DNA of 64,000 nt from Planctomycetota bacterium (GCA_016794035.1 JAEUHS010000039.1:1-64000); one strand, 5' to 3'. Shown: positions 16,201 to 24,348, counted from the stretch's first letter. Notes: a model not told the origin generated them from the letters alone. Numbers and translations: made by a program.

Positions 16201-16913
16201 CCGTAGAAGAGCGCGCGATGGACCTCGTCCAGATCCGCTTCGTTCGCCGGCTCGGCGATGCGGCGGGCGACTTCGTCGAGGCTGCTGATCGCCGCCAGGA
16301 TGCCTTCCCATTCGTCGGAGCGGCGCGCGACTTCGAGCAGCAGGCTGTTGGTCTCGAACTCGGGGCACAGTTCGAACGCGGCGCGTTGCGAGGCGTCGGT
16401 CAGCTCTCCCTTGTAGAATTCGAAGGTGCCATGGCGCCAGGTGAACAGCGCGAACAGGTCCTCCGCGACCTGCATGCCGGCGACCTCGTCGATCTGGTCC
16501 TGCGACAGCAGGCCTTCCTGCACCAGCAGCTCGCCGAGCGGCTTGCGTTCCTTGCGCTGCAGGACGAGGGTCGAACGCAGCTGCTCCGGCTCCAGCAGGC
16601 CCGCCTGGACCAGCCGCTGGCCGAGACGGCGCAGGGCGACGCGCGGCGGCACCTTGATGCGCACGGTGCCGTTGTGACAGTAGACCTGTCGTTCCTCGAG
16701 GGGGTTGCGCACCAGCAGCACGCCCTCCATCTTCGACATCGCCAGCGTCTGGAAGATGTCCGCCAGCTGGATCTGATCGAGGTCACCGCGCATGGTGACC
16801 GTCTGGCTGTCAGGGCTGATCTCCGGGGTCGGAGCCTGGGCCTCTTCGCTCGCTGCTGCAGCCAGCAGGAAGTCGACCTCGGCTTCGTTCAGGATCTCGC
16901 GGTTGCCGCTCAT
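13290..16913 (-). CDS. DUF4388-PEGA-PQQ propeller membrane protein
   Basis: A 1207-residue multidomain protein. Residues 7-17 (ILNEAEVDFLL) resemble the FliM N-terminal peptide that binds phospho-CheY. Residues about 40-170 match DUF4388 (PatA-like N-terminal), with the repeated LGxLLVxxGLL pattern (RLVQAGLLEPEQL, ELLVQEGLLSQDQI). Residues about 180-480 are a helical-repeat region. Residues about 488-508 form a single membrane helix (IVRLSAAILCVGLLGGMGIVLW). A second helical region leads to a PEGA domain near residues 824-865 (IDSYPPGATVTCNGTEVGTT). Residues about 880-1207 are PQQ/WD-like beta-propeller repeats. The layout suggests a cytoplasmic input half and a periplasmic sensing or binding half, but the role is not known. 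Its ATG overlaps the opposing gene's ATG in one CATG. Confidence 0.85.
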   Translation of the reverse strand: MSGNREILNEAEVDFLLAAAASEEAQAPTPEISPDSQTVTMRGDLDQIQLADIFQTLAMSKMEGVLLVRNPLEERQVYCHNGTVRIKVPPRVALRRLGQRLVQAGLLEPEQLRSTLVLQRKERKPLGELLVQEGLLSQDQIDEVAGMQVAEDLFALFTWRHGTFEFYKGELTDASQRAAFELCPEFETNSLLLEVARRSDEWEGILAAISSLDEVARRIAEPANEADLDEVHRALFYGADGRSTYRALAEQTTHSLFEVARAARDLVQGGLLANIDDQELAQVAMQYAEESQEKRAIVLLQTLRDRPGDRSVEVVQTMAAALERAGERKLAGTVLLEAAQLQTEAEAALRMARRARDLAPRDAGTNSFLRTILLAHSAPDSPELERVTIDLLDALLEADLTSTALEIIEDARATGTIRPQILVREVRARQKSRDAAGAVQTLLELADSYEALGDRAHTIETLESILRIDRSLTDVKKRLSLMRQTRIGRIVRLSAAILCVGLLGGMGIVLWQQSTHDRNVQQADAEVAALLDAGDRAGARERWRYWAETLGECEAVDDLRSRVDFADAAEQTRLEKLRRRRIADRLTEAGNALSAGEVTRSMSIYRELWQEQALQQEVADAASSRLDALLNAVEQTAKAIAHGLPPEPSTLIDRRDLDAHRQDLHAICPPGLLVFFEGLERADDDLPEFLPPEQRTRIASLLPQTRPLFAHAAHLTKAYEEAQHRNEHERRLDPMFKAAVEREAAFDFAGALQLYQELERAPAGDAQLKAHFRERVARNTAICEGMAAIDRATSGADFATARDKFRSLQAAYPDVPFARLVRLPLRIDSYPPGATVTCNGTEVGTTPLALSFVPAVENKVTARLAGFVAADTVVTGDGTGHWIAHLVLAPARTLTFDHPVEHAPTVDGAGDLYFTDRGGIVSCLARDDGKPRWQFASNDLSGYLSRTFLRDSLVLVASLDGELRALDRTSGKLAWSLGDLPAEAGPALIDKYLLIATTDARLHAIDVDARTSLHVDLPQPAHGEVLAGGSTVLCIGDRGAISAFTLPTLAPAWQRDLEGMPGLWAALAAGRVVLTDDRGRVRCLVVATGEVLWSVDLDAEVLGAPLAIDGRVLLVTPERIERLDLATGARGAPIPRLEATWAGAMSSVAGRLVVPLTGGALQVLDQSTGAPLYRLQASRRGGRCGVRDDRLFVMQADRTVDCFPQLR

Positions 16914-18468
16914 GACTGACCAGACACCACCACGGCCGACGCCCCGGATCGATCGACCGGTGCTCGGCTGCGCATGGGGCGTCTCGCTCGCTATCGGCTG
17001 TCTGGGTCTGCTGTCTCAACCGGCGCTGGCCCAGGAATCCGGCGCCTACGAGGCCGGGGACGTCGGCTGGCTCACCGGCAGGAACGAGCGGTTCCGGGAG
17101 CGCTTCCAGCAGTTGCTGGTGGCGGTGCCGAGCCGGGACCTGCCCCAGGGGTGGCAGCTCGCGACCGAGCTCGGTCGCCCGGTGGCGCCGCTGTTGTGGG
17201 AGATGCTGCAGGCCGAGCGCTCGAACGTCGGCCGGCGGCTGGTCCTGCTGGCCGCGGTGGCGCTGGCCGGCGGGCCGGCCGAGGACGAGCGCGTGTTCGC
17301 CTGGCTCGATCGGCAGAAGAGCATGCCGGAGGAGCGGGTGCTGGCGGCGATGTGCCTCGCCTACGGACCGCGCCGTTTGCGCCCGGTGCCGGCGTTCTGG
17401 AGCCGGTGCCAAGGCCCGGACCGCTCGCCCGAGCAGGTGCTGCGCATCGCCGTGCGGCTGGCGGCCGCGCGCTTCCCGGGCACCGAAGTCGGCTTCGTCG
17501 GCAGCGTCGACGACGACGTCGGACTCAGCGCCGCGTGCGCCTACGCCGGGCTGCCGATCGCGACCTCGGTGGCGGCGCGCTGGTGGAATCTGCGCAGTCC
17601 GGACCGCCACGCAGAGCTGTTCTGGCGGGGCGCGATGCTGGGCGGCGCGCGTCAGGCCACCGCGGGGCACCAGCCGGATCCCGAACTGGCCCAGCGCGCC
17701 AGGGAGCTGATGGCCTTGTCCGGCGACCAGCTGGCCAACGTGCGCGCGGCCGCGGCGCTGTTCCGGCTCCGCACGGCGGACCTGCGGCTCGAGGGCTCGC
17801 GCCCGGACTGGCGCCTGCTGCAAGTGGCCGTCGCCGAGTCGGCCGGGGCGCGCGCGCTGCGCGACTGGCTCGGGCCGGTGCCGCAGCCGCGCGACGAGGA
17901 GCCGGCGCGCCTGGCGGTCTCGTACGTGCTGTCGCGCGATCCCGGCGAAGTCGTGAACGACCGCGCGCAGTGGGCGGCCGTGCCGCGGATCCGGGCCCAC
18001 GTCGCCGTCGCGCTGGCGTGGCGGCTGCTCGGCGAGCGCGCCGCCTCGCCGATCGATGCCGAGCTGTCGGGCGTGCCCGAGTGGGCGTTCGTGCGCTGGG
18101 CCAGCGGCATCACCGTCGATCGCGACGTCTCGCTCGACGACGCGCCGCTGCAGGCCGCGGTCCGACTGCTGCGCGCCGAGCGGCTGCCGCGCGCCGCGCT
18201 GCGGGCCGCGCTCGAGGATGCGCTGTGGCGCTGGGGCAGCCACCCGGGCCTGGGCATGTGGGAACACGAACGCCTGCTGCTGCGCGACCTGCTGTTGGTC
18301 GGCAGCAACACCGGCGGCGGCAAGTATGCGCCGCAGGTGCGCCCGGAGCAGCGCTACCGCGCGACCGGCATCGGTCCCGACGACGTCTTCTACGACGTCG
18401 CCGTGGCGCTGTACGACTTCCAGTCGCGACCGCGCCTGCCGATCCCGCCGGAGTATCGTCTCCGCTGA
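16912..18468 (+). CDS. Exported repeat protein of unknown function
   Basis: A 518-residue protein beginning with a signal peptide whose hydrophobic core is VLGCAWGVSLAIGCLGLL, with a likely cleavage after QPALAQ. The mature part is rich in Ala, Leu, Arg and Trp and looks alpha-helical, consistent with HEAT/TPR-like repeats, though no repeat could be aligned with confidence. No catalytic motif is seen. The C-terminus ends in a conserved-looking segment with GSNTGGGKYAPQVRPEQRYR. ATG 16912 is the only ATG placed before the signal sequence, and a GTG at 16960 would remove its positive N-region. The start codon overlaps that of the divergent DUF4388 gene, so any ribosome binding site must lie inside that gene. 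The shared start region suggests related expression. Confidence 0.75.
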   Translation: MTDQTPPRPTPRIDRPVLGCAWGVSLAIGCLGLLSQPALAQESGAYEAGDVGWLTGRNERFRERFQQLLVAVPSRDLPQGWQLATELGRPVAPLLWEMLQAERSNVGRRLVLLAAVALAGGPAEDERVFAWLDRQKSMPEERVLAAMCLAYGPRRLRPVPAFWSRCQGPDRSPEQVLRIAVRLAAARFPGTEVGFVGSVDDDVGLSAACAYAGLPIATSVAARWWNLRSPDRHAELFWRGAMLGGARQATAGHQPDPELAQRARELMALSGDQLANVRAAAALFRLRTADLRLEGSRPDWRLLQVAVAESAGARALRDWLGPVPQPRDEEPARLAVSYVLSRDPGEVVNDRAQWAAVPRIRAHVAVALAWRLLGERAASPIDAELSGVPEWAFVRWASGITVDRDVSLDDAPLQAAVRLLRAERLPRAALRAALEDALWRWGSHPGLGMWEHERLLLRDLLLVGSNTGGGKYAPQVRPEQRYRATGIGPDDVFYDVAVALYDFQSRPRLPIPPEYRLR

Positions 18469-18628
18469 CCCGCCGTTCCCCCGGCCGGCTGGTCGTGGGG
18501 TCTACGCTTGACCGTCCGCCCCGGCGCGGTCACCATCGCTGCGACGGGTGGCGTCGACGCCCTGGGAGCCCGAGCCGGTTCCTGCAACGTCGCCGAGCCC
18601 GGTGCCGTTGTCCGGCCACCTGACTGCC

Positions 18629-21600
18629 ATGACGATCCTGGAGAACGACGGCAACCTCGCCCGCGCGACCGAAGTCGAGGGCTACAAGGTCCTGCCTCCC
18701 TGCGTCATCTACGGCAAGATCGGCCAGGGCGGCATGGGCGCGGTCTACCGCGGCCGGCATCTGAACCTCGACATCGACGTCGCGGTCAAGTGCCTGAAGC
18801 CGGAACTGGTCGGCGGCGACGACCAGTTCGTGGTGCGCTTCCGGCGCGAGGCGCGCGCGGCGGCGCAGATCAACCATCAGAACGTGATCCGCGTGTTCGA
18901 CGTCGCCGAGAATCAGGGTCTGCACTACCTGATCATGGAGTTGGTGCAGGGCGAGTCGGCGCGCGAGCGCGTGACGCGCAAGGGTCAGCTCGGCATCGGC
19001 GAGGCGCTCGAGATCATCTACGGCGCCGCGCTCGGCCTCGCAGAGGCGCATCGCAAGGGCTTCGTGCACCGCGACATCAAGCCCGACAACATCATGATCT
19101 CGTCGAGCGGCCAGGTGAAGGTCGCCGACCTCGGCCTCGCCAAGCCGAAGTTCCGTGACGACAACGCCTCGATGCTGTCCGGCACCAACCTGGTGATGGG
19201 CACGCCGCAGTACATGCCGCCCGAGCAGTGGGAGAACACCACCAACGTGACCGCGGCCGCGGACGTGTGGGCGCTCGGCGCGACGCTCTACTACCTGCTG
19301 GTCGGCGGCGAGGCGATCCAGAAGGACTCGCTGCCGCGCATCATGCAGCGCATCATGCTGCAGGCGTTCCCGGACCCTCGGCGCCTGCGCGCCGACGTGC
19401 CCGAGGACGTCGCCGCCGTGGTCGCGAAGGCGACCAGCACCGCGGTCGCCGACCGCTATCAGGATGCGCAGGAACTGGCCGACGCGATCCAGGACCTGAC
19501 GACGCGGCGCGAGACGCTGCGCGACAAGGGTGCGGCACCGACCTCGCAGGTCTCCAACCAGATCCTGTCGCCGCCGCCGGCGAAGACGCTGGCCAAGATC
19601 AAGTTCTGGCTCGACAAGCAGGGCCAGGACGGCGACGCGGCCAAGACCGCGGGGCCGCAGGGCACCATGGTGGTCGATGGGCCCGGTCGCACGATCACGG
19701 AGCTGAACCTGCGCAAGCGCAGCGCATGGCCGTGGTTCGCCGGCGCGGCGATGCTGCTGGTCGTCGTGCTGGTCGCGACGCTCGGGCCGTGGTCGGGCGG
19801 CGGTGGCGGTGGGGGCGGCACCTTCGCCACGGCGAACCGGTTCGAGAGCGCCCACGAGTTCGCGGCGGCGATCGAGGAGACCAACCGCGTGCACGACGCG
19901 GATCCCAGCCTCGGCAACGACATGAAGAACGAGCGCCTGGCGCGGCTCTGCGCGGCCTGGGCGCAGGACCTCGCCGTGCGCGGCGACTGGCAGCAGGCGC
20001 TCGGTCAGATCGAACGCAGTCTGGTGCACAGGGCGACGCAGCGCGTGCGCGACCAGAAGCGCGAGCTGCTCGACCAGATCCAGGCGGCCCTGAACAGCCG
20101 CCTGGTGCGGCAGCTGCCGTCGACGCAGCCGCTGCCGCGCGGCGCCGCGGTGCAGTTCCGGGGTCGTCTCGACGATGCGGTCGTGCAGACGCTGCGCATC
20201 GGTGGCCACGCCGTCGACCGCGCGGCCGGGTCGTTCGACACCACGCTCGACGTCGGCGGCAGTACGCAGGTCGACGTCGAGGTGTCCCTGAGCAGCGGCG
20301 ACGTGCTGCGGCTGACGCCGTGGTCGATCGTCTACGAGGACGCCGCCGAGGCGCCGGGCGAGGTGGCGGTGCAGATCTCGCCCGAGGTCGTGCAGCTCGA
20401 GGACGGCGCCGACGGCGAACTGGTCGTGCGCACGGTCCAGGGTGCCGAAGTGCGCGTCGACGGCACCTCGGTGCCGGCCGCCGCCGACGGCATCACCTTC
20501 CGCTGGCGCGTGACCTCCGCTGTGGACCAACCCGGACCGTTGAACGTGGTCGTCAGCGCGCCCGGGGCCAGGGAGGTGCGGCGTTCGGTGCCGGTGCGCC
20601 GCGTCGCGCGGCCATTGCAGTGGCTGCGGGCGCCGACGATCGAGGGGGCGCGCTCGATCCGCGGCCAGCTGGTCGGCAAGGACACGTCGCTGCAGCTGGT
20701 CGGCCAGATCGACGCCGGCGAAGCGACGCTGCTGGTCGACGGGGTGCCGATCGCCGCCGAATGGACCCCGCAGGGCGCATTCCGCGGGGCCGTGACGGTG
20801 CCGGGGCCCGGCCGGCATGCGCTGCACGTCGCCGTGCAGAAGCGTTTCCGTCCGACGCTCGAGCAGGACCTGCAGTTCGTGGTGCTGTCGGCGCCGGCGT
20901 TCGAGTTCCTCGCGCCGACCAAGGACAGCGACGTGACCTCGGCGGCCAGCTACGCGATCCTGGTGACTCCCGACGAGTGGACGACGTCGCTGGCGGCGCG
21001 GCGGAGCGGAGTGCTGCTGCGCACCGTCACGCCGCAGCCCGGCGGCGGCCCGGCCCGCATCGACGTGGCGCTGCTGGAAGGCAGCAACGAGCTCGACGTG
21101 GTCGCGGTGAACGTGGTCGGTCTCGAGACCACGCGGCGGCTCGTGGTGACGCGGTTGCCGGGCGCGGCGCCGGTCCCCGGACCGGCGCCCGGGCCGGGGC
21201 CGGTCGGCGGCAAGCCCCGCATCACCCAGGTCGTCGCCTCGTTCGACGGCCAGGAGCAGGTGGTCGAGAAGTTCAAGACGATCTTCGTGCGCTCCGGCAC
21301 GCTGGTGCGCGTGCAGAGCACCGATCCGGGCGCCGTGGTGCTCTATCGCGATCGCGAGCTCGCTGCCGACGACATGGTGCTGCAGCCGGGCTCGGTGCTG
21401 CTGCAGGAGCCGCTGCGCTGCGAGCTCAAGGTGCGCAACGAGGCCGGCGTCTCGGACGTGTTCAAGTTCGGCGTGCAGATCGACGACACGCCGCCGGAGT
21501 TCACCGTGCAGGCGCCGACCGCCGGCGTCGGCGTCGGCAAGCCGTTCTCGTGCACCGGCACCTGGAACGACGAGTTCGGCGTCAGCCGTATCGCGGTGAA

Positions 21601-21748
21601 CGGCGTCGAGGGCACCGGCGCGTCGAACGGCAGCCGCGGCACCTGGACCGTCGAGTTGCCTGGCATCGACGGCCCGGTCGACTACGAAGTCGTCGTCACC
21701 GACCGCGCCGGCAACCGCACCGTGCAGTCGCTGCACCTCGTGCCCTGA
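18629..21748 (+). CDS. Transmembrane Ser/Thr protein kinase with C-terminal Ig-like region
   Basis: A 1039-residue Hanks-type kinase. The catalytic domain spans about residues 20-290: Gly loop GQGGMGAVY, ATP lysine in VAVKCLKP, catalytic loop HRDIKPDN (H147, D149) and metal site DLG instead of DFG, a common planctomycete variant. GTPQYMPPEQW is the activation/APE segment. A juxtamembrane linker leads to one helix (about 367-387, WPWFAGAAMLLVVVLVATLG), then a Gly-rich hinge and a large extracytoplasmic part with beta-sandwich, Ig-like segments. The last of these (about 950-1039) has NEAGVSD and TDRAGNRT turns. It probably senses something outside the membrane and phosphorylates cytoplasmic targets. 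A frame-open GTG exists at 18548; ATG 18629 fits the domain start better. Confidence 0.92.
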   Translation: MTILENDGNLARATEVEGYKVLPPCVIYGKIGQGGMGAVYRGRHLNLDIDVAVKCLKPELVGGDDQFVVRFRREARAAAQINHQNVIRVFDVAENQGLHYLIMELVQGESARERVTRKGQLGIGEALEIIYGAALGLAEAHRKGFVHRDIKPDNIMISSSGQVKVADLGLAKPKFRDDNASMLSGTNLVMGTPQYMPPEQWENTTNVTAAADVWALGATLYYLLVGGEAIQKDSLPRIMQRIMLQAFPDPRRLRADVPEDVAAVVAKATSTAVADRYQDAQELADAIQDLTTRRETLRDKGAAPTSQVSNQILSPPPAKTLAKIKFWLDKQGQDGDAAKTAGPQGTMVVDGPGRTITELNLRKRSAWPWFAGAAMLLVVVLVATLGPWSGGGGGGGGTFATANRFESAHEFAAAIEETNRVHDADPSLGNDMKNERLARLCAAWAQDLAVRGDWQQALGQIERSLVHRATQRVRDQKRELLDQIQAALNSRLVRQLPSTQPLPRGAAVQFRGRLDDAVVQTLRIGGHAVDRAAGSFDTTLDVGGSTQVDVEVSLSSGDVLRLTPWSIVYEDAAEAPGEVAVQISPEVVQLEDGADGELVVRTVQGAEVRVDGTSVPAAADGITFRWRVTSAVDQPGPLNVVVSAPGAREVRRSVPVRRVARPLQWLRAPTIEGARSIRGQLVGKDTSLQLVGQIDAGEATLLVDGVPIAAEWTPQGAFRGAVTVPGPGRHALHVAVQKRFRPTLEQDLQFVVLSAPAFEFLAPTKDSDVTSAASYAILVTPDEWTTSLAARRSGVLLRTVTPQPGGGPARIDVALLEGSNELDVVAVNVVGLETTRRLVVTRLPGAAPVPGPAPGPGPVGGKPRITQVVASFDGQEQVVEKFKTIFVRSGTLVRVQSTDPGAVVLYRDRELAADDMVLQPGSVLLQEPLRCELKVRNEAGVSDVFKFGVQIDDTPPEFTVQAPTAGVGVGKPFSCTGTWNDEFGVSRIAVNGVEGTGASNGSRGTWTVELPGIDGPVDYEVVVTDRAGNRTVQSLHLVP

Positions 21749-21770
21749 CGGCCGCAGTCAGGGTCGCGGA

Positions 21771-22880
21771 TCAGCAGGCCGCGAGCACGGCGGCGAGGTC
21801 GGCGGCGGTCAACTGCGGCCCGGGGCTGAGCCGCACGGTGCCGGTGCGCTCGGTGCCGAGGTGGGCGTGCAGCCACGGCGCACAGTGGAAGCCGGTGCGC
21901 ACCTGGATCCCGGCGGCGGCGAACAGCGCGCCGAGTTCGCTCGGGTCGTAGTGCTCGTGCACGAGGCTCAGCACCGGCACGCGCCGTTCGCGCGGTGGCA
22001 GCAGCAGTCGCACGCCGGGCCGGGCGGCCAGTCCGGTGGCCAGCGCGTCGACGTGCCGCAGCGACTGCGCCAGCAGCGCGGCCGGGCTCTGCTGCTGCAC
22101 CCAGGCCAGGGCGGCACCGAGCCCGAAGATCGCCGGCGTGTTCGGCGTGCCGGCCTCGAACGCCTGTGGCCAGGTGGTCGGATGTTCGTCCAGCGCGCGG
22201 CTGCTGCCGGTGCCGCCCTGCTTCTGAGGCGGCAGTTCCAGGCCGTCGCGCGCGGCGACGAAGCCGATGCCGGGCGGTCCGTGCAGCGCCTTGTGGCCGC
22301 TGGCGACGACGACGTCGGCGCCGACGCGCAGGTCGAGCAGTCCCGCGGTCTGGCTGGCATCGAGCACGGTGGTGCAGCCGGCGCGGCGCGCGCGGTCGCA
22401 GAACGCGGCGGCGTCGAGTCCGGCGCCGGTGACGTTGCTGGCGTGGGTGAAGACTGCGAGCCGGGGCCGATGCGTCGCGAGCGCCGCGGCGAACGCGTCG
22501 ACCGGCAGGCCGCCGTCCGCCGCCGGCGGCAGCACCTCGAGGCGCAGCCGCCGTTCGCCGCGCAGCGCGACCAGCGGGCGCACCACCGAGCTGTGTTCGA
22601 ACGCCGTCGTCAGCACCGTGTCGCCGGGTCGCAGCAGCGCGCGCAGCACGAGGTTCAACGCCTCCGTCGCGCCGGAGGTGAAGGCGACGCGGTGTGCGGG
22701 CACGCCGCACAGCGCGGCGACGCGGCCGCGGGTCGCGTCGACCTCGCGCCGCGCCAACAGGCAGCGTTCGCCGTCACCGCGGTCGGCGCTGACGCCGACC
22801 TCGTCGAACCAGCGCCGCATCGCGGCCAGCACGGCGGCGGGTTTCGGGAAGCTGGTCGCGGCGTGGTCGAGGTGGATCAA
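21771..22880 (-). CDS. Cysteine desulfurase-like class V aminotransferase
   Basis: A 369-residue fold-type I PLP enzyme of the NifS/SufS/CsdA family. It opens with LIHLDHAATSFPKPA, has the substrate segment FTSGATEALNLVLRA, the PLP-bound lysine in VASGHKALHGPPGIGF, and near the C-terminus RTGFHCAPWLHAHLGT. The Cys in the last motif is the expected persulfide-forming residue. Such enzymes release sulfur from cysteine for Fe-S clusters, thiamin, molybdopterin or thio-RNA. The start is best read as TTG at 22880, whose bases overlap the stop of the upstream E1-like gene (TTGA at 22880-22877); this gives the normal N-terminal HAATS motif at residue 6 and implies coupled translation. It is convergent with the kinase gene, with 22 bases between the two. 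Confidence 0.88.
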   Translation of the reverse strand: MIHLDHAATSFPKPAAVLAAMRRWFDEVGVSADRGDGERCLLARREVDATRGRVAALCGVPAHRVAFTSGATEALNLVLRALLRPGDTVLTTAFEHSSVVRPLVALRGERRLRLEVLPPAADGGLPVDAFAAALATHRPRLAVFTHASNVTGAGLDAAAFCDRARRAGCTTVLDASQTAGLLDLRVGADVVVASGHKALHGPPGIGFVAARDGLELPPQKQGGTGSSRALDEHPTTWPQAFEAGTPNTPAIFGLGAALAWVQQQSPAALLAQSLRHVDALATGLAARPGVRLLLPPRERRVPVLSLVHEHYDPSELGALFAAAGIQVRTGFHCAPWLHAHLGTERTGTVRLSPGPQLTAADLAAVLAAC

Positions 22881-23890
22881 GGCAGTCCGATCCAGCGATC
22901 GTAGAGCGCGCGGGCGCGCAGCGGATCCTGCACGCCGAACAACAGCGCCCGGCCGCCGGGGAACACGCTGAAGCGGCAGCCGTCGACCTCGAACCGCAGC
23001 AGGTGGGGTGTGCGGTCGAGCTTCTGCACGACCGGGCCGAGGCGCCGCGCCAGCTGGTCGAGGTCGACCGGATGTCGCTGCGGCGGATCGACCTGCACCG
23101 CGTCGCGGCCGCACAGTGTCACCGCCGACGCCGGTGGCGCCGAGAGTGCCGGGTAGCCGGTGCCGGAGCAGGTCGGACAGCCGGCGGCGGGTCGCCGGGC
23201 CAGCGCGAGCGTCTGGTAGCTGCCGCGCCAGACGTCGCAGGTGAACACGCCGCGGGTCGGTTCGGCGCCGACCAGCAGCTTCAGGGCCTCGGCGACCTGG
23301 AAGGCGCTGACGGCGGCGATCGCCGGCGCCAGGATGCCGGCCGTCTCGCAGTTGCCGACGTCGGATTGAGCCGGCGGTTCGGGCCACAGACAGCGCAGGC
23401 ACGGGCCGCCGACCGGGACCACCATCGCCGCGGCCTCGCTGCCGACCGCGCCGGCGTAGATCCATGGCCGCCGCTCGCGCGCGCACCAGTCGTTCAGCAG
23501 ATAGCGGGTGGCGAAGTTGTCGGTGCCGTCCAGCAAGAGGTCCGGCGGCGCGGGCAGCGCGTCGAGGAACGCGAGCGAACAGTCGGCGACGTGGGCCGCG
23601 ACCTCGACCGCGGCGTTGACCTCGCGCAGGCGCGCCGCCGCCGCGACCGCCTTAGGCAGGCCGGCCCGGGCGTCCGCCTCGGTGAACAGCACCTGGCGCT
23701 GCAGGTTGCTCCACTCGACGACGTCGCGATCGACCAGCCAGAGCCGGCCGACGCCGGCGCGCGTCAGCGCATCGGCGGCGTGGGTGCCGAGCGCGCCGCA
23801 GCCGACCAGCAACACGGCGGCGTCGCGCAGTCGCTGCTGGCCGGCGGTGCCGATGCCGGCGACGCGAATCTGACGGCTGTAGCGGTCCAC
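22877..23890 (-). CDS. MoeB/ThiF/HesA-family adenylyltransferase (E1-like)
   Basis: A protein of about 337 residues that should adenylate the C-terminal Gly of a ThiS/MoaD-type sulfur carrier. It begins VDRYSRQIRVAGIGTAGQQR, has the nucleotide-binding motif GCGALGTHAADALTRAGVG and the zinc-binding pairs CLRC and CPTC (about 75 residues apart). A C-terminal tail of about 75 residues ends in VFPGGRALLFG and LYDRWIG, seen in stand-alone E1 proteins. The start is unclear: GTG 23890 puts RYSRQ at the N-terminus as in MoeB, while a GTG at 23986 would add 32 Arg/Ala/Pro-rich residues. The gene is coupled to the cysteine desulfurase downstream, suggesting a two-step activation and sulfuration unit. 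No ThiS/MoaD gene lies in the window. Confidence 0.85.
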   Translation of the reverse strand: MDRYSRQIRVAGIGTAGQQRLRDAAVLLVGCGALGTHAADALTRAGVGRLWLVDRDVVEWSNLQRQVLFTEADARAGLPKAVAAAARLREVNAAVEVAAHVADCSLAFLDALPAPPDLLLDGTDNFATRYLLNDWCARERRPWIYAGAVGSEAAAMVVPVGGPCLRCLWPEPPAQSDVGNCETAGILAPAIAAVSAFQVAEALKLLVGAEPTRGVFTCDVWRGSYQTLALARRPAAGCPTCSGTGYPALSAPPASAVTLCGRDAVQVDPPQRHPVDLDQLARRLGPVVQKLDRTPHLLRFEVDGCRFSVFPGGRALLFGVQDPLRARALYDRWIGLP

Positions 23891-24008
23891 GGTGCACGGT
23901 CGCGGCGCCGGTCGGGCCGGCGCCGAATCAGGATGCCGGCTCGCGACACCGACGAGGGACGCTCGTGCGCGCTCGCGCGGCCGCACCGGCGGCCGACACG
24001 GAGGTCTC

Positions 24009-24042
24009 GAGCGCCCGGAGCATGGGATGCCTTCGGGCGCTC
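24009..24042 (-). terminator. Strong hairpin at the end of the ferredoxin gene
   Basis: Perfect 9-base arms (24009-24017 and 24034-24042) enclose a second, 4-base stem (GCAT/ATGC) with a CCC loop. The outer stem overlaps the ferredoxin stop codon at 24041-24043. There is no T-run, so it may act as a Rho-assisted terminator or protect the 3' end of a short, abundant mRNA. Confidence 0.5.
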
Positions 24043-24283
24043 AGGCGCCGAAGTACTTGCGGTTCGTCTCGGTGAACGACTTCCACTCCGCCGGCAGGTC
24101 TTCTTCGGCGAAGATCGCGGTCACGGGGCAGGCGTCGACGCACAGCGTGCAGTCGATGCAGTCGTTGGGGTTGATGTAGAGCTGCGGATCCGTGTCCTTG
24201 CCATGGATGCAGTCCACCGGACAGACATCCACACAGGCCTTGTCCTTGACGGTGATGCAGGGTTGCGCGATGACGTGCGTCAT
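24041..24283 (-). CDS. 7Fe/8Fe bacterial-type ferredoxin
   Basis: An 80-residue ferredoxin of the FdxA type. The first half reads CITVKDKACVDVCPVDCI, where the spacing Cx7CxxxCP with one missing Cys is that of a 3Fe-4S site. The second is CIDCTLCVDACPVTAI, a complete CxxCxxCxxxCP 4Fe-4S motif. The C-terminal tail EWKSFTETNRKYFG is typical of 7Fe ferredoxins of Azotobacter/Thermus type. It carries low-potential electrons in the cytoplasm. The start ATG is preceded by AGGAGCACC. It is followed by a strong hairpin and then, 150 bases on, by the E1-like and cysteine desulfurase genes on the same strand; a role in Fe-S or sulfur chemistry with them is possible but not shown. A promoter-like pair lies at 24320-24348. 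Confidence 0.95.
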   Translation of the reverse strand: MTHVIAQPCITVKDKACVDVCPVDCIHGKDTDPQLYINPNDCIDCTLCVDACPVTAIFAEEDLPAEWKSFTETNRKYFGA

Positions 24284-24319
24284 GTTGGAAGGGGTGCTCC
24301 TGGGCCGAACCGAACGGTC

Positions 24320-24348
24320 AATCTAGCGAGCGACGCAGTGGTTGCCAG
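24320..24348 (-). promoter_or_regulatory. Ferredoxin gene promoter
   Basis: CTGGCA (24348-24343, minus strand), followed by AC, and TAGATT (24325-24320) are separated by 17 bases. The predicted transcript starts near 24312 and carries an AGGAG Shine-Dalgarno before the ATG at 24283. The -35 half repeats the YTGGCA-AC element seen elsewhere in the window. Confidence 0.5.
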
